From NCBI GenBank assembly GCA_903909295.1, contig CAIVVG010000166.1, positions 1 through 5,899 of the forward strand: DNA of 5,899 bases, written 5' to 3'. Made by a program: the position numbers and the translations under genes. This DNA comes from an uncultured Chlamydiae bacterium (GTDB lineage: Bacteria; Chlamydiota; Chlamydiia; Chlamydiales; SM23-39). Below, piece by piece: positions 5,669 to 5,899 of the stretch; the stretch's first letter is position 1; each line of letters begins with the position of its first letter. The notes below the pieces were generated by a model. The model did no database searches, was not told the DNA's origin, and was given only the letters and a program-made list of their open reading frames with translations.

Positions 5669-5899
5669 TTACTGCTTAAATTTGTGACGAATTAGAACGT
5701 TTTTGCCTTCAAAAGCGAAACCAATGTACAAAATACGATGCACGCCCCGGTCCTGCAATTCTTGAGCATAGTGTCTGTCTTCGATTTGTTTAAGAGCAGA
5801 ATTGACAGCCGTCTCTAAATCCATCTTTTTAAAGGGACTGATTTTTTTGAATTCCATAATAATGCCCAGGTCTTTGGGATTTTTCGGGATCAGCATGAC
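5669..5899 (-). CDS. PD-(D/E)XK nuclease-like protein (DUF1703/PDDEXK_9 type), C-terminal part
   Basis: The last 76 residues of a larger protein whose frame stays open to the window edge; the ATG at 5896 is preceded by an in-frame Val codon and is not a likely start. MLIPKNPKDLGIIMEFKK holds the E-x-K of the PD-(D/E)XK motif (E16 and K18 of the visible part). ALKQIEDRHYAQEL and the closing strand HRILYIGFAFEGKNVLI match the usual end of this family. Complete members are typically about 500-600 residues, with an N-terminal AAA-ATPase-like domain. They are often multi-copy in intracellular bacteria and Bacteroidetes, with no firm biological role. Three bases after its stop the inverted repeat begins. 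Confidence 0.82.
   Translation of the reverse strand, partial: VMLIPKNPKDLGIIMEFKKISPFKKMDLETAVNSALKQIEDRHYAQELQDRGVHRILYIGFAFEGKNVLIRHKFKQ

Overview
This 5.9 kb bacterial window is gene-dense. Genes have clear Shine-Dalgarno sites, overlapping stop/start codons and short spacers. No rRNA, tRNA, CRISPR array or transposase gene is visible. No protein fixes the taxon. Two enzymes carrying an N-terminal membrane segment (a family 1 glycosidase and an EEP phosphodiesterase), a small membrane protein and a DUF1703-type PD-(D/E)XK protein would fit a host-associated lineage such as the environmental Chlamydiota. That is a low-confidence inference.

Layout. (1) Positions 1-1249, minus strand: an ABC-2 export system, with a complete ATPase followed by a permease cut off by the window edge; the two overlap by an ATGA. 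(2) Positions 1250-1504: a non-coding spacer rich in structure, with an 8-bp hairpin inside a longer stem, a perfect 13-bp palindrome, a 9-bp direct repeat, a run of nine G and a perfect 16-bp stem-loop just after the next gene's stop. (3) Positions 1505-3603, minus strand: a small hydrophobic protein, then a GH1 glycosidase with an N-terminal membrane segment; a hairpin lies between them. (4) Positions 3604-3742: a divergent promoter region with two good sigma70-like promoters whose -35 boxes are 3 bp apart. (5) Positions 3743-4888, plus strand: a membrane-anchored EEP-superfamily phosphodiesterase (neutral sphingomyelinase/DNase I fold) with all its key motifs. (6) Positions 4896-5588, minus strand: a HAD protein of the type linked to RNA-repair 'Swiss Army Knife' proteins, with a signal peptide and probable GTG start. 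(7) Positions 5589-5665: a 77-bp imperfect inverted repeat filling the space between the HAD gene and the last gene. (8) Positions 5669-5899, minus strand: the C-terminal 76 residues of a PD-(D/E)XK nuclease-like protein.

The divergent pair at the centre is the most interesting part. A retaining beta-glycosidase and a sphingomyelinase-like phosphodiesterase, each with an N-terminal hydrophobic anchor, are read from one compact bidirectional promoter. Together they could act on glycosylated or phosphorylated host lipids, but this is a hypothesis. The last kilobase (from about 4896) is visibly more AT-rich than the rest and carries the inverted repeat, which suggests separately acquired DNA.
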